A stretch of DNA of 64,000 nucleotides, taken from the NCBI RefSeq assembly GCF_000527135.1, contig NZ_AZUP01000001.1, positions 2,480,001 to 2,544,000 on the forward strand, written 5' to 3'. The position numbers and the translations under genes were made by a program. Numbering within the stretch: position 1 is the first letter of the stretch; every line of letters begins with the position of its first letter. This stretch comes from Methyloversatilis discipulorum. GTDB taxonomy: Bacteria > Pseudomonadota > Gammaproteobacteria > Burkholderiales > Rhodocyclaceae. Positions 28,420-39,615 of this stretch are shown piece after piece. The notes under the pieces are model-generated. The model made no database searches and had not been told where the DNA came from. It saw nothing but the letters and a program-made list of their open reading frames with translations.

Positions 28420-29370
28420 TCAGGCGGCGCGCAGCGCTTCGATGCGCTGGCACTCTTCCTCGCCGAGCAATGCGCGCAGGCGCGGGCTGCTCAGGTCGGC
28501 CATCGGGAAACCGCGCTGTTCGCGCGACGCGTAGTAGGCCTGCGCCACCAGCCGTGCCAGCGCGCGCACGCGGCCGATGTAGGCGGCGCGCTCGGTGACC
28601 GAAATGGCGCCGCGCGCATCGAGCAGGTTGAAGCTGTGCGAGGCCTTCATCACCATCTCGTAACCGGGCAGCGGCAGGCCGGCCTCGATCAGGCGTTTCG
28701 CCTCCGACTCGTAATCGCCGAACTGGCGGAACAGCCATTCGACATTCGAATGTTCGAAGTTGTAGGTCGACTGTTCGACCTCGTTCTGGTGATAAACGTC
28801 GCCGTAACGGATGCCCGGTGCCCACACCAGGTCGTACACGTTCTCGACGCCCTGCAGATACATCGCCAGGCGCTCGGCGCCATAGGTGATCTCGCCGAGC
28901 ACCGGCTTGCACGGAATCGAACCCACTTCCTGGAAGTAGGTGAATTGCGTCACTTCCATGCCATCGAGCCACACTTCCCAGCCCAGGCCCCAGGCACCCA
29001 GCGTCGGCGATTCCCAGTCGTCCTCGACGAAGCGGATGTCATGCTGCGACGGATCGAGACCGAGTGCGCGCAGGCTGTCGATGTACAGCTCCTGGATGTT
29101 CGGCGGCGACGGCTTCAGCGCCACCTGGAACTGGTAGTAGTGCTGCAGGCGGTTCGGGTTCTCGCCATAGCGGCCATCCTTCGGCCGGCGCGACGGCTGC
29201 ACGTAGGCGGCGCGCCAAGGCTCGGGGCCGATGGCGCGCAGGAAGGTGGCGGTGTGGAAGGTGCCGGCACCGACCTCGATGTCATAAGGTTGAAGCAGCG
29301 CGCAGTTCTGCTCGCCCCAGAAACGGGACAGACGCAGCAGCACTTCCTGGAATGTGGGTGCAGCAGACAT
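28420..29370 (-). CDS. glyQ: Glycyl-tRNA synthetase alpha subunit
   Basis: The catalytic subunit (class II aminoacylation core), 316 residues. [18 protein letters not shown] at the N-terminus, the [23 protein letters not shown] block and [18 protein letters not shown] are hallmarks. It lies 38 bp after lnt and upstream of glyS, the standard order. Confidence 0.98.
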   Translation of the reverse strand: MSAAPTFQEVLLRLSRFWGEQNCALLQPYDIEVGAGTFHTATFLRAIGPEPWRAAYVQPSRRPKDGRYGENPNRLQHYYQFQVALKPSPPNIQELYIDSLRALGLDPSQHDIRFVEDDWESPTLGAWGLGWEVWLDGMEVTQFTYFQEVGSIPCKPVLGEITYGAERLAMYLQGVENVYDLVWAPGIRYGDVYHQNEVEQSTYNFEHSNVEWLFRQFGDYESEAKRLIEAGLPLPGYEMVMKASHSFNLLDARGAISVTERAAYIGRVRALARLVAQAYYASREQRGFPMADLSSPRLRALLGEEECQRIEALRAA

Positions 29371-29408
29371 GGAGCCAGACCGTGAGGGAAAGGCGGGATT
29401 TTACCGGC

Positions 29409-30869
29409 TCAGCCTCTTTTGCGCTGCACCGCGGCAACGATGATGACGGCAAGCGCCACGAGCAACACTGGCACATTGCCCCAGCGCATGAAGGGGGTGA
29501 GGCCCTGATAGCCCTGCAGCTCGACACGCAGGGCCGCGCGGGTGAAGGGCGGCAGCGCTGCGACGACCCGACCGTCGGGTGTTATCGCCGCGGTCATGCC
29601 GGTGTTGGTCGCGCGCAGCATCGGGCGTCCGAGTTCGAGCGCGCGGACCTGCGCGATCTGCAGGTGCTGCGGCTGCGCCCACGAATCACCGAACCAGGCG
29701 GTGTTCGACACATTGACCAGCAGCGTCGCGTCGCGCGCGGCGGCGATCAGTTCCTCGCCGAACACGTCCTCGTAGCAGATGTTCACCGCCACCTGCTCGC
29801 CGGCCAGCGCCAGCGGCGGCTGCACTTTTGCGCCACGGCCGAAGTCGGACATTGGAATGGACAGCAGTTGCAGCGTCCATGCGAACAGCGGTGGCGTGAA
29901 CTCGCCGAAAGGCACCAGGTGCGACTTGCTGTAGCGCACGTCGTCCGCACCCACGGCGACCGCGCTGTTGAAATAGCGCGCGCGTCCATCGACCTCGCCC
30001 AGCGTGACCGCACCCATCAGCACGTCGCGGCCGGTGGCACGCACGGCCGCCAGCCAGGCCGGATCGATTTCAGCGTAGGGCAAGGGGATGGCCGTTTCCG
30101 GCAGCACCACCAGATCGGCCGGCCAGGCGCGCGCGAGATCGAGATAGGTCTGCATTGAGTCCGGTAAGCGCTCCGGCACCCACTTCATGCTCTGTTCGAT
30201 ATTCCCCTGCAGCAGACTGACGGTCAGCGGGCGGCCAGTGGCTTCGGTCCAGCGCACGCTGCCGAGCAGGCCGCCGACCACCAGCAACGCCGCCAGCGAC
30301 AGCAGCACCGGGCGCAGCGCGATGCGACGCAGCACGAACAGCGCGAGCACGCCGGACATCAGCGCGGCGACGAAGCCGGCCCCGTGCACGCCGAGCAGCG
30401 GCACATAGCCGGCCAGCGGACTTGGCGTCGCGTGCGCGTAGCCGCTGGCCAGCCAGGGAAAACCTGTGAACAGCGTGCCGCGCAACCACTCCGACGACAC
30501 CCACAGCGCGGCGAACAGCCAGGGCGCCAGCGCGACCGACGGACGCAGCGTGCGCATGGCGGCGCAAACGGCCGCGGGAAACAGCGACAGATAGGCGCAG
30601 AACAGCACGGTGGCCAGCAGCGACAGCGGCAAGGGCATGCCGCCGAACTGGCTCAGGCTGACATTGACCCAGGACACGCCAGCGAGGAACCAGCCCATGC
30701 CGAAAGCAAAGCCGGTGAGCGCGGCGGCGCGGACAGAAAGCGTGTCGACCAGCCAGAGCAGCGTGGCCAGCGCGACGACCGGCAGCGCAAATACGCCGAA
30801 GGGCGCAAAACCGCCGACCGCCAGCGCACCGGCCGCAGTAGCAGCGGCCAGTCGGACGACCGACTTCAT
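29409..30869 (-). CDS. lnt: Apolipoprotein N-acyltransferase
   Basis: Transfers an acyl chain to the N-terminal cysteine of lipoproteins, the last step of maturation, at the inner membrane; 486 residues. Six N-terminal TM segments precede a periplasmic nitrilase-like domain with the catalytic Glu in VLPETAIPLPYAE, Lys in YSKSHLVPFGEF and Cys in NICYEDVFGEE. One TM segment closes the protein. It overlaps corC by four bases (ATGA), the usual corC-lnt pairing. Confidence 0.96.
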   Translation of the reverse strand: MKSVVRLAAATAAGALAVGGFAPFGVFALPVVALATLLWLVDTLSVRAAALTGFAFGMGWFLAGVSWVNVSLSQFGGMPLPLSLLATVLFCAYLSLFPAAVCAAMRTLRPSVALAPWLFAALWVSSEWLRGTLFTGFPWLASGYAHATPSPLAGYVPLLGVHGAGFVAALMSGVLALFVLRRIALRPVLLSLAALLVVGGLLGSVRWTEATGRPLTVSLLQGNIEQSMKWVPERLPDSMQTYLDLARAWPADLVVLPETAIPLPYAEIDPAWLAAVRATGRDVLMGAVTLGEVDGRARYFNSAVAVGADDVRYSKSHLVPFGEFTPPLFAWTLQLLSIPMSDFGRGAKVQPPLALAGEQVAVNICYEDVFGEELIAAARDATLLVNVSNTAWFGDSWAQPQHLQIAQVRALELGRPMLRATNTGMTAAITPDGRVVAALPPFTRAALRVELQGYQGLTPFMRWGNVPVLLVALAVIIVAAVQRKRG

Positions 30870-31723
30870 TCGACGGCGGACGGTGCGGCCGGAGGTGCGA
30901 TGCGATCGACCATCAGCGTGTGCACGCGGCGACTGTCGGCGCGCAGCACGGTGAAGCGCAGCGCGTCGATCTGCACCACCTCGCCGCGCTTGGGCAGGCG
31001 GCCGATCTGATGGATGACCAGCCCGCCCACGGTGTCGTAGGCATCGTCGTCGAAGGCGGTGCCGAACACCTCGTTGAAGTCCTCGATCTCGGTGCCGGCC
31101 TTGACCCGGTAACGACCAGTCTGGTCGACCCGGATGTTGTCGGCCGACTCGTCGAAGTCGTACTCGTCCTCGATATCTCCGACGATCTGTTCGAGCACGT
31201 CCTCGATGGTGACGAGGCCGGCGACGCCGCCGTACTCGTCAACCACGATGGCCATGTGGTTGCGGCTGGCGCGGAACTCGCGCAGCAGCACGTTCAGGCG
31301 CTTTGATTCGGGGATGAATACCGCTGGCCGCAGCATGTCGCGCAGACTGTCGTCATCGCCAGACAGCAGACGCAGCAGATCCTTGGCGAGCAGGATGCCG
31401 ATCACGTCGTCGCGGTTCTCGCCGATCACCGGGAAACGCGAGTGCGCGGTGCGCAGCGCGGTCTGCACGATCTTGTCGAGCGGATCGTCGATGTCGATCA
31501 CGTCCATCTGCGCGCGCGGAATCATTACTTCGCGCACCGGCATGTCGGACACCTGGAGCGCGCCTTCGATGATGGAGAGGGCGTCGGCGTCCAGCAGATT
31601 GCGTTCGAAGGCGGAGTGCAGCAGCACCAGCAGTTGTTCTCTGTCTTCCGGCTCGCGCATCAGCAGATGCGACAGCCGCTCGAGAAAACCGGGGCGCTGC
31701 GAAGGTGAGGAACTACTGTCCAT
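30866..31723 (-). CDS. corC: CorC-type CBS protein with transporter-associated domain
   Basis: A 285-residue cytoplasmic protein: tandem CBS domains (about 65-190) followed by the CorC/HlyC transporter-associated domain (about 205-280). There is no DUF21 membrane domain, so it is the CorC (YbeX) form rather than CorB. YbeX has been linked to Mg/Co efflux and to ribosome biogenesis, which fits the neighbouring ybeY and ybeZ. It is 92 bp downstream of the OmpA-like gene. Confidence 0.92.
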   Translation of the reverse strand: MDSSSSPSQRPGFLERLSHLLMREPEDREQLLVLLHSAFERNLLDADALSIIEGALQVSDMPVREVMIPRAQMDVIDIDDPLDKIVQTALRTAHSRFPVIGENRDDVIGILLAKDLLRLLSGDDDSLRDMLRPAVFIPESKRLNVLLREFRASRNHMAIVVDEYGGVAGLVTIEDVLEQIVGDIEDEYDFDESADNIRVDQTGRYRVKAGTEIEDFNEVFGTAFDDDAYDTVGGLVIHQIGRLPKRGEVVQIDALRFTVLRADSRRVHTLMVDRIAPPAAPSAVE

Positions 31724-31815
31724 GCGGGACGCGGGAGACGAACACGCCGGCAGTGTAACCCGGCCAGCGTGTCGGTTTCGAGTCAGGCATCCGGAATTTC
31801 CCGGATGTCACGGCC

Positions 31816-32298
31816 TTACTGGACGCGCAGCTCGACCCGTCGCGCCTCTTCCGGCGGGCCGTCGGCGGCGGTGACTTCCGGCTTGCGCAGCTTGATTCCG
31901 GCTTCGGCGACACCTGCGGCGACCAGCGCATCGCGCACCGCCAGCGCCCGCGCCTTGGCCAGTTCGGCGTTCTGGGCGGCATCGCCCGACGGGTCGTGGA
32001 AGCCGGACAGCAGCACGATGGCGTCCGGCGTCGCGCTCAGCGCAGCCTGCGCCCGCGCCACCGCATCGGCCAGGTCGGCGCCGGGCTCGGCACTGCCGAC
32101 GGCGAAATAGATGCGCGCCAGCGCCTCGCCCACCGGCTCGGGCGCCTCGATCACCTCCACCACCTCGACCACGGTGGCATCGGCAGCCGGCTTGCCCGCC
32201 AGCGACACGGCAAAGCCGACCACCGCGGCAACGACCGCGATCACGATGATGGCCACCACTCTCAAACCGACATTGCTGTCGTCGTCCTGATCCGACAT
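31816..32298 (-). CDS. Membrane-anchored OmpA-like protein
   Basis: A 160-residue protein with one N-terminal TM segment (about 12-33) and a C-terminal OmpA-like peptidoglycan-binding domain (about 65-160), recognised by IYFAVGSAEPGAD, LLSGFHDPSGD and the NAELAKARALAVRDALVAAG helix. The anchor is a signal anchor, not a lipobox. GGAGG precedes the ATG at 32298; one base separates it from ybeY. Insertion of such a gene between ybeY and corC is unusual. It probably sits in the inner membrane with the domain reaching peptidoglycan. Confidence 0.8.
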   Translation of the reverse strand: MSDQDDDSNVGLRVVAIIVIAVVAAVVGFAVSLAGKPAADATVVEVVEVIEAPEPVGEALARIYFAVGSAEPGADLADAVARAQAALSATPDAIVLLSGFHDPSGDAAQNAELAKARALAVRDALVAAGVAEAGIKLRKPEVTAADGPPEEARRVELRVQ

Positions 32299-32299
32299 T

Positions 32300-32773
32300 T
32301 CAAACCTCCGTTGATTGAATCGAGTAGTCGTCCGAATAGGGATCGGCCACGCCAAGTCCCTGCAGGACGACGCGCTCCTCCGCTTCCATCGCGTCGGCAT
32401 CGTCGTCCGACGTTTCGTGATCCCAGCCCTGCAGGTGCAGCGTGCCGTGCACGATCAGGTGAGCGGCGTGGTCGGCGAAGGCCTTGCCCTGCTCCACCGC
32501 CTCGCGCGCCAGCACCGGCTGGCATACCACCAGATCGCCGGCGAGGTGTGCACCCTGCTCGTACGGAAACGACAGCACATTGGTCGCGTAGTCGCGGCCA
32601 CGGTATTCGAGATTCAGCGCCTGCCCCTCTTCCGCATCGACGAAGCGCACCGTGATGTCGGCACGCGCGACCACGTCCGGGTCGAGCGCGGCGCGCACCC
32701 AGCGCTTCACGTCCTCGCGCTGCGGGCAGGCCTCACGCGCGCAGGCGTACTGCACCGACAGATTGAGCCGCAT
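32300..32773 (-). CDS. ybeY: Endoribonuclease YbeY
   Basis: A single-strand endoribonuclease needed for 16S rRNA 3' maturation and 70S quality control; 157 residues. The zinc motif [11 protein letters not shown] gives the three histidines, and the [12 protein letters not shown] strand is conserved. Its ATG overlaps the phoH stop by one base. Confidence 0.96.
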   Translation of the reverse strand: MRLNLSVQYACAREACPQREDVKRWVRAALDPDVVARADITVRFVDAEEGQALNLEYRGRDYATNVLSFPYEQGAHLAGDLVVCQPVLAREAVEQGKAFADHAAHLIVHGTLHLQGWDHETSDDDADAMEAEERVVLQGLGVADPYSDDYSIQSTEV

Positions 32774-33756
32774 CAGCCGCGCGGCCCCTTGCGCATTGCC
32801 TCCTCGGCTTCGCGTTGCGCCTCGAACCGTTCGTAGGCCGACACGATGCGCGCCACCAGCGGGTGGCGCACCACGTCTTCGGCGAGGAAATCGGTCATCG
32901 CGATGCCGCGTACGTCGGCCAGTATCTTGCGCGCCTCGGCCAGACCGCTCTTGTGCCCACGCGGCAGATCGACCTGGGTCAGGTCGCCGGTGATGACCGC
33001 CTTCGAGCCGATGCCCATGCGGGTGAGGAACATCTTCATCTGTTCCGGCGTCGTGTTCTGCGCCTCGTCGAGGATGATGAAGGCGTTGTTCAGCGTGCGC
33101 CCGCGCATGTAGGCGAGCGGCGCGATCTCGATCACCTGTCGCTCGAAGGCGCGGGCGACGCGCTCGAAACCCATCAGGTCGTACAGCGCGTCGTACAGCG
33201 GGCGCAGGTAGGGATCGACCTTCTGCGCCAGATCGCCCGGCAGGAAGCCGAGCCGCTCGCCGGCCTCGACCGCCGGCCGGGTCAGCACGATGCGCGCGAC
33301 GGTTTCACGCTCCAGCGCATCGACCGCGCTGGCCACCGCCAGATAGGTCTTGCCGGTACCGGCCGGGCCGATGCCGAAGGTGATGTCGTGTTCCTGTATC
33401 TGCCGCAGATACTGCGTCTGGCGGGGCGTGCGGCCGTGCAGATTGCTCTTGCGCGTCATCAGCACAGGCGCTGCCGGCTCGGCGGCGATGCGATTCGACA
33501 GTTCGATCAGGCCGAGCTGTATCGCGTCTATGCTCAGGTGCTCGGTGGCCGCCGCGTAGAAGTGGCGCAGCGCCGCGGCCGCGCGTTGCGACTGGCCCGG
33601 TTCGCCGCTGACGCGGAAGCGCTCGCCGCGGCGGGCGATCTCGACGTCGTAAGCCGTTTCGAGCTGGCGCAGGTTTTCGTCGAGCACACCACAGAGGTTG
33701 GCCAGCCGCGCGTTGTCGAGCGGCTCCAGCACCAGTTCGAGCGGTCGCGTCTTCAA
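32773..33756 (-). CDS. ybeZ: PhoH-family ATPase (YbeZ)
   Basis: A 327-residue PhoH-like NTPase. Walker A is [11 protein letters not shown] and Walker [12 protein letters not shown]; an N-terminal KH-like segment precedes the ATPase. YbeZ works with YbeY in rRNA handling. The likely start is TTG 33756, which overlaps the miaB stop (TTGA), so it is translationally coupled; there is no nearby ATG in frame. Confidence 0.95.
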   Translation of the reverse strand: MKTRPLELVLEPLDNARLANLCGVLDENLRQLETAYDVEIARRGERFRVSGEPGQSQRAAAALRHFYAAATEHLSIDAIQLGLIELSNRIAAEPAAPVLMTRKSNLHGRTPRQTQYLRQIQEHDITFGIGPAGTGKTYLAVASAVDALERETVARIVLTRPAVEAGERLGFLPGDLAQKVDPYLRPLYDALYDLMGFERVARAFERQVIEIAPLAYMRGRTLNNAFIILDEAQNTTPEQMKMFLTRMGIGSKAVITGDLTQVDLPRGHKSGLAEARKILADVRGIAMTDFLAEDVVRHPLVARIVSAYERFEAQREAEEAMRKGPRG

Positions 33757-35102
33757 GCGCTGACCGCCTCGCGGATGACCACTTCGCCGCGCAGGCTGTG
33801 TGGCAACGCGCTGGTGATGCGTACGTCGATGAACTGATTGATCAGCCGCGCCGGGCCGGGGAAATTGACGACGCGGTTGTTGTCGGTGCGACCGGCCAGT
33901 TCGGCGGCGTCCTTGCGCGCGTGCCCTTCGACCAGGATGCGCTGCACGCTGCCGACCATGCTCTGACTGACCGCCTGCGCCTGTTCGTCGATGCGTTTCT
34001 GCAGCCGCGCCAGCCGCGCCAGCTTGACGTCCTGCGGCGTGTCGTCGGCCAGATCGGCGGCCGGTGTGCCCGGGCGTGCGCTATAGACGAAGCTGAAGCT
34101 GCCGTCGAAGCCGACGTCGTCGATCAGCTTCATCGTCTTTTCGAAATCGTCCTCGGTTTCGCCAGGGAAGCCGACGATGAAATCCGAGGTCAGCGACAGG
34201 TCGGGCCGCGCCGCGCGCAGCTTGCGCACGACCGCCTTGTATTCGAGCGCGGTGTAGCCGCGCTTCATCGCCGCCAGTACGCGGTCGGAACCCGACTGCA
34301 CCGGCAGATGCAGTTGCGACACCAGCCTGGGCAGCTTCGCGTAGGCGTCGAACAGGCGCTGCGTCATTTCGCGCGGGTGCGAGGTGGTGTAGCGGATGCG
34401 CTCGATGCCCGGCACTTCATGCACGCATTCGAGCAGGAAGGCGAAGTCGCCGATGTCGTCCGAGCCGCGGCTGATCGGCGCTCGCCAGGCATTGACGTTC
34501 TGGCCGAGCAAGGTCACTTCCTTCACGCCCTGGCCGACCAGCGTGGCGATCTCGGTCAGGATGTCGTCCAGCGGCCGCGACACTTCCTCGCCGCGCGTGT
34601 AGGGCACGACGCAGAAGGTGCAGTACTTGGAACAGCCTTCCATGATGGACACGAATGCGGTCGCGCCTTCGACCCGCGCTGGCGGCATGTGGTCGAACTT
34701 CTCGATTTCCGGGAAGCTGATGTCCACCTGCGGCCGGCCGCTGGCGCGGCGCTTCGAAATGAGGTCAGGCAGGCGGTGCAGCGTCTGCGGGCCGAACACC
34801 AGATCGACGTAGGGCGCGCGCTCGACGATGGCCGCGCCCTCCTGGCTGGCGACGCAACCGCCAACGCCGATGATCAGGTTGGGGTTGTCGCGCTTCAGGT
34901 GCTTCACCCGGCCGAGGTCGTGGAACACCTTCTCCTGCGCCTTCTCGCGCACCGAGCAGGTGTTGAACAGGATCACATCGGCGTCTTCCGGGCGGTCGGT
35001 CTTTTCCAGACCTTCGGCGTCGCCGAGCACATCGGCCATCTTGTCCGAGTCGTACTCGTTCATCTGGCAGCCGAAGGTCTTGATGTAAATCTTGCGGGTC
35101 AT
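33753..35102 (-). CDS. miaB: tRNA-2-methylthio-N6-dimethylallyladenosine synthase MiaB
   Basis: A radical-SAM methylthiotransferase that modifies A37 of tRNAs reading UNN codons; 449 residues. The UPF0004 domain has Cys12, Cys49 and Cys83 for the auxiliary [4Fe-4S] cluster; the radical-SAM CxxxCxxC is Cys157, Cys161, Cys164; the TRAM domain closes the protein. It heads the miaB-ybeZ-ybeY-corC-lnt run, after the small exported protein. Confidence 0.98.
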   Translation of the reverse strand: MTRKIYIKTFGCQMNEYDSDKMADVLGDAEGLEKTDRPEDADVILFNTCSVREKAQEKVFHDLGRVKHLKRDNPNLIIGVGGCVASQEGAAIVERAPYVDLVFGPQTLHRLPDLISKRRASGRPQVDISFPEIEKFDHMPPARVEGATAFVSIMEGCSKYCTFCVVPYTRGEEVSRPLDDILTEIATLVGQGVKEVTLLGQNVNAWRAPISRGSDDIGDFAFLLECVHEVPGIERIRYTTSHPREMTQRLFDAYAKLPRLVSQLHLPVQSGSDRVLAAMKRGYTALEYKAVVRKLRAARPDLSLTSDFIVGFPGETEDDFEKTMKLIDDVGFDGSFSFVYSARPGTPAADLADDTPQDVKLARLARLQKRIDEQAQAVSQSMVGSVQRILVEGHARKDAAELAGRTDNNRVVNFPGPARLINQFIDVRITSALPHSLRGEVVIREAVSA

Positions 35103-35119
35103 CGAAGGGGACGGAGAAA

Positions 35120-35434
35120 TTACTGTTTGGGTGCCGGCAGGTCGATCTCTTCGGGCGACAACACCCAGACGCGATACAGGTCGCCGTTATTGTCGAGCTT
35201 GTAACGGACCACCAGCTCGCTGCCTATCATCACCGGCAGCAGGATGCGGTTGTCGGTCGAACGGATCTGGGCGCCGGGCGCCAGCCTGAAGGTGTACTTG
35301 CCGACTTCGACCATGCCATCGACCGGCGGCTTCATCTTCGCCTTGATCGCATCCGGCGGAATCGCGCGCAGCTGCGCCGCAGCGAGCAGCGGCAGGCAGA
35401 GCAGGACGGCACACAGGGCGGAAGGCAGGCGCAT
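35120..35434 (-). CDS. Small exported protein of unknown function
   Basis: A 104-residue protein with a Sec signal peptide (cleavage after LLAAA, near residue 20), then a short beta-rich domain ([26 protein letters not shown] at the start, IDLPAPKQ at the end). I do not recognise a domain. The ATG at 35434 begins a clean signal peptide; an in-frame start at 35515 would not. It lies 17 bp upstream of miaB and is probably cotranscribed. It could be a periplasmic accessory protein, but nothing supports a specific job. Confidence 0.7.
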   Translation of the reverse strand: MRLPSALCAVLLCLPLLAAAQLRAIPPDAIKAKMKPPVDGMVEVGKYTFRLAPGAQIRSTDNRILLPVMIGSELVVRYKLDNNGDLYRVWVLSPEEIDLPAPKQ

Positions 35435-35573
35435 CGGAGCCGGGGCGAGAAAGCGGTCGGGAATGCACGGATTGTAGCGTGCGCTACCGGCGAACCCAAA
35501 CCAGCGCGAACGCACCGCGGGAGGGGCGCTCCGCTCGGCTTACATGTTGCAACGCAATGAACGGTCGCAGTTG

Positions 35574-35600
35574 TTAGCACTCAAACGCGGGGAGTGCTAA
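35574..35600. promoter_or_regulatory. CIRCE element (HrcA operator) upstream of rpoH
   Basis: TTAGCACTC-N9-GAGTGCTAA, a perfect match to the HrcA operator, ends 27 bp before the rpoH start codon and lies within the likely leader or promoter. No hrcA gene is in the window. Repression of rpoH by HrcA would place the sigma-32 regulon under the second heat-shock regulator. Confidence 0.93.
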
Positions 35601-35627
35601 TCTTGCTTCCCAAGGGAGGAATGAATC

Positions 35628-36515
<888 letters not shown>

Positions 36516-36529
36516 TCTTCACCCGGCGC

Positions 36530-36563
36530 AACAAAAAAGCGACCCGCGGGTCGCTTTTTTGTT
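36530..36563. terminator. Bidirectional terminator between rpoH and sco
   Basis: AAAAAAGCGACCC-GC-GGGTCGCTTTTTT: a GC stem flanked by an A-run and a U-run, so it works in both directions. It ends rpoH on the plus strand and the sco-side transcript on the minus strand. Confidence 0.9.
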
Positions 36564-36580
36564 GGCATCGGCACCGGGGA

Positions 36581-37165
36581 TCAACCCTGGGCCAGCAGCG
36601 CCTTCAGGTCGTCGGCGATCTTCTGCGGCGTTTCGCCGTGCCGGATGAACAGTCGCAGACGCCCTTGAGTGTCATGCACATAGGTGCCGGCCGAGTGATC
36701 CAGCGTGTAGCTGTCCGGCGTAGTGCCCGGCACCTTCTGGTAGAAGATCTTGTATTCCTTCGCGACCGCGGCCGTGGCCGCCGCGTCGCCGCGCAGGCCG
36801 ACGAAGGACGCATCGAACTTCGGCACATAGGCGGCCAGCAGTTCGGTCGAATCACGTTCCGGGTCCAGCGTGACGAACAGCACCTGCACCTTGGCAGCGT
36901 CCGGCCCGAGCAGGGCCAGCGCCTGCTTCATCGTTGCGAGGCTGGTCGGGCAGACGTCCGGGCAGTGCGTGAAGCCGAAGAACAGCGTGACCGCCTTGCC
37001 CTTGTAGTCGGCCAGCGTACGCGCCGCACCGGTGTGATCGGTCAGCGCGAAGCCCTTGCCGTAGTCGGCGCCGGTGATGTCCACGCTGTGGAAGGTCGGA
37101 CCGGACGGCGCGCAGCCGACCAGTCCTGCTGACAGCAGGACTGCCAGGAAAAGACGGCGTTTCAT
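36581..37165 (-). CDS. SCO1/SenC-type copper chaperone for cytochrome oxidase
   Basis: A thioredoxin-fold copper protein that helps build the CuA centre; 194 residues. The lipobox ends at Cys18 (AGLVGC), and the copper site has Cys68 and Cys72 (CPDVCP) with the later His in [10 protein letters not shown]. It is the last gene of the surf1-ctaA-ctaB-sco run; its ATG at 37165 overlaps the ctaB stop by four bases. An in-frame start at 37219 lies inside ctaB. Confidence 0.94.
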   Translation of the reverse strand: MKRRLFLAVLLSAGLVGCAPSGPTFHSVDITGADYGKGFALTDHTGAARTLADYKGKAVTLFFGFTHCPDVCPTSLATMKQALALLGPDAAKVQVLFVTLDPERDSTELLAAYVPKFDASFVGLRGDAAATAAVAKEYKIFYQKVPGTTPDSYTLDHSAGTYVHDTQGRLRLFIRHGETPQKIADDLKALLAQG

Positions 37166-38061
37166 AACGGGATGTAGTGGTCGACCAGCAGGGCGGCGAA
37201 CAGCAGCGACAGGTGCCACAGCGAGAAGCGGAAGGTTTTCTTCGCCAGCTCGTCGGAGTAATTACGCATCAGACGCCAGGCATAGACGATGAACATGCCC
37301 GACAGGACGATCGCCGATACCAGGTAGATCCAGCCGCTCATGCGCGAAGCAAAGGGCAGCATGGTCACCGCGAACAGGATGAGGGTGTACAGGAACACCT
37401 GCAGCCGCGTGTATTCGGCACCGTGCGTCACCGGCAACATCGGCAGACCCGCCTTGGCATACTCCTGCGTGCGATACAGCGCCAGTGCCCAGAAGTGCGG
37501 CGGCGTCCAGGCGAAGATGATCAGGAACAGCAGCAGTGCGTCGGCCGACACCTCGCCGGTCACCGCGGCCCAGCCCAGCACCGGCGGCATCGCGCCGGAG
37601 GCGCCGCCGATCACGATGTTCTGCGGCGTCGCCGGCTTCAGGAAAACGGTGTAGATGATGGCGTAGCCGATGAAGGTGCCCAGCGTCAGCCACATGGTGA
37701 GCGGATTCACCCAGTGGTACAGCATGGACAGACCGGCGCCGCCGACCACGCCCGAGAAAGCCAGCGTTTCCAGCGAATTCACCTCGCCACGCGGCAGCGG
37801 GCGGGCACGGGTGCGCGCCATCACCGCGTCGATCTTTTGCTCGACCAGGCAGTTCACCGCAGCCGCCGCACCAGCGACCAGCGCGATACCGATGGTCGCC
37901 GCCGCAACGATGCCGAAATCAGGCAGTCCGGCCGGTACGGCCAGGAACATGCCGATGACCGCACAGAACACGATCAGCGACACGACGCGGGGCTTGGTCA
38001 GCTGCAGGTAATTCGCGAGCCTCAGCGAGAAGGGCTGGATATCAAGCCGCAGGGCTTTCAT
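37162..38061 (-). CDS. ctaB: Protohaem IX farnesyltransferase (haem O synthase)
   Basis: Converts haem B to haem O at the inner membrane, the first step of haem A synthesis; 299 residues with about nine TM segments. The UbiA-family motif is seen as [21 protein letters not shown]. Overlaps ctaA by 20 nt and sco by four. Confidence 0.96.
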   Translation of the reverse strand: MKALRLDIQPFSLRLANYLQLTKPRVVSLIVFCAVIGMFLAVPAGLPDFGIVAAATIGIALVAGAAAAVNCLVEQKIDAVMARTRARPLPRGEVNSLETLAFSGVVGGAGLSMLYHWVNPLTMWLTLGTFIGYAIIYTVFLKPATPQNIVIGGASGAMPPVLGWAAVTGEVSADALLLFLIIFAWTPPHFWALALYRTQEYAKAGLPMLPVTHGAEYTRLQVFLYTLILFAVTMLPFASRMSGWIYLVSAIVLSGMFIVYAWRLMRNYSDELAKKTFRFSLWHLSLLFAALLVDHYIPL

Positions 38062-39058
38062 TTAGGACTCCGGAAACGCGTTGCTGCGCCGTGGCGCGGA
38101 CGCGGTAGTTTATCAGCACCATGAGGATCACCAATGCTGCAGCGCCACCGTTGTGCGCGGCGGCCAGCGGCAGCGGCAGGCTGAACCACACGTTGGCCAG
38201 GCCCAGCATGATCTGCAGCGCAAGCACACCCAGCAGTGCCGTGCCGAACGGGCGGTGGCCGGCAGCGCGCAGCGCGAAGCCCAGCGCACCGATCACCAGT
38301 GCAGCAACGATGGCACCGACGCGATGCATCCAGTGGATGGCGGTCAGCGCATCCATGGTCAGCGTTTCGCCGTCGGCGCTCTGCCCCAGCTCGCGCACGA
38401 TGTGGAAACCGTTGCGGATATCCATCTGCGGCACCCACTCGCCGTGGCAGGTCGGCAGGTCGGTACAGGCGAGCGCCGCGTAGTTGGTGCTGACCCAGCC
38501 GCCGAGCGATATCTGCATCGCCAGCACGACAAAGGCGACGACTGCCAGCGCGCGCGTCGCCGGCGACACGGTCGGTGCCGCCGGCCCGCGCGTGCACGCG
38601 TAAAGCCAGACCAGTAGCGTCAACACGGTCAGGCCGCCGATCAGGTGACCGGTCACGATGGCCGGCTTCAGCAGCATGGTCACCGTCCACTTGCCGAACA
38701 TCGCCTGCAGGAACAGCACGCCGACCAGCACCGTCGCCAGCACCGGCGACGCGCCCGCTTCACGACGGTGACGCCAGGCGAGTGCCGCGATCGCCAGGAT
38801 GAACAGGCCGACGATGCCCGCGAAGTAGCGGTGGATCATTTCCTTCCACGCCTTGGCGAAGGTGACCGGGCCTTCGGGGTTCGCTTCCTGTGCCGCGGTA
38901 ATGTGCTCGGACGCATGAATCACCGTGACGTGGCCGTAACAGCCCGGCCAGTCCGGACAGCCGAGGCCGGCATCGGACAGTCTTACGTAGGCGCCGAGGA
39001 CGATCAGCGCGAAAGTCATTGCAATCGTGGCAAGCAACAGCGTGCGGTAGGTTTTCAT
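38042..39058 (-). CDS. ctaA: Haem A synthase (CtaA/COX15)
   Basis: Oxidises haem O to haem A at the inner membrane; 338 residues with eight TM segments in two four-helix halves. Haem-ligand histidines lie in the VIHASEHIT loop and in later helices (AIHWMHRVG and AAHNGGAA). The cysteine-containing [12 protein letters not shown] loop is typical of the proteobacterial form. The ATG overlaps the upstream stop by one base. Confidence 0.95.
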   Translation of the reverse strand: MKTYRTLLLATIAMTFALIVLGAYVRLSDAGLGCPDWPGCYGHVTVIHASEHITAAQEANPEGPVTFAKAWKEMIHRYFAGIVGLFILAIAALAWRHRREAGASPVLATVLVGVLFLQAMFGKWTVTMLLKPAIVTGHLIGGLTVLTLLVWLYACTRGPAAPTVSPATRALAVVAFVVLAMQISLGGWVSTNYAALACTDLPTCHGEWVPQMDIRNGFHIVRELGQSADGETLTMDALTAIHWMHRVGAIVAALVIGALGFALRAAGHRPFGTALLGVLALQIMLGLANVWFSLPLPLAAAHNGGAAALVILMVLINYRVRATAQQRVSGVLNESPAA

Positions 39059-39615
39059 CAGCCCAGCCTCGAGTACTTCATCAAACGTTGGAAATCCTTG
39101 ATCATCTTCTTCGGATCCGGGTCATCCGGATAACGCATCATCACCTGCCCCAGCGGGTCGACCAGATGAATGGCGCGCGGATGCGTCGCATCGGTCGCGA
39201 ACGCGCCCAGCGTCGCGCTGCCAGCCGCCTTGACCACGTGCATGCCTTCGATCGCGGTCAGCAGTTCCGCCTTGGGCTGCGTACCGTCGGTCAGCAGCCA
39301 GACGCGCTCGATGCGTTCCTGGTGCTCGCCCTGCGCCTTGCGCACCTGGCGGATGTAATAGAGCAGTTCCTCGCACTTCGCGTCGCAGGCGCCGCTATCG
39401 GCCAGCACCAGGGTCCAGCGCCCCTTGATGGAAGCAAAGTCGAAAGGTTTGCCATCGACCGTCGTCAGCGCTTCGGCCGGCAAGGGCCGGGGCGACAGCA
39501 GTTGACCGTAGTTCACCGTGCTGTCGGGGCGCCACAGGAAATACATGGCGTAGGACGCGAGCAGCGGCAACACGCATATCGCCGCCAGCACGATCAGGAC
39601 CTTCTTGCCTTTCAA
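39058..39615 (-). CDS. Membrane-anchored CxxxC protein of the oxidase-assembly operon
   Basis: A 185-residue protein with an N-terminal TM anchor (about 5-27) and a soluble domain that reads like a thioredoxin/SCO relative: WTLVLADSGACDAKCEELLYYIRQVRKAQG has a CxxxC at the position where SCO proteins bind copper. I take TTG 39615 as the start because GGGAGAG lies upstream and TTGA overlaps the surf1 stop; the frame extends further upstream without a good start. It is widely found between ctaA and surf1 in betaproteobacteria without a named role. An oxidase-assembly or redox function is inference from position and motif. Confidence 0.75.
   Translation of the reverse strand: MKGKKVLIVLAAICVLPLLASYAMYFLWRPDSTVNYGQLLSPRPLPAEALTTVDGKPFDFASIKGRWTLVLADSGACDAKCEELLYYIRQVRKAQGEHQERIERVWLLTDGTQPKAELLTAIEGMHVVKAAGSATLGAFATDATHPRAIHLVDPLGQVMMRYPDDPDPKKMIKDFQRLMKYSRLG

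Noticed and set aside
26203..29385. A 1060-codon open frame on the plus strand across glyS and glyQ, and a 603-codon frame antisense to rpoD (2038-3849)
   Set aside because: Both are antisense to unambiguous genes; high third-position GC keeps the opposite frames open. The translations are Arg/His/Gln-rich without domains.
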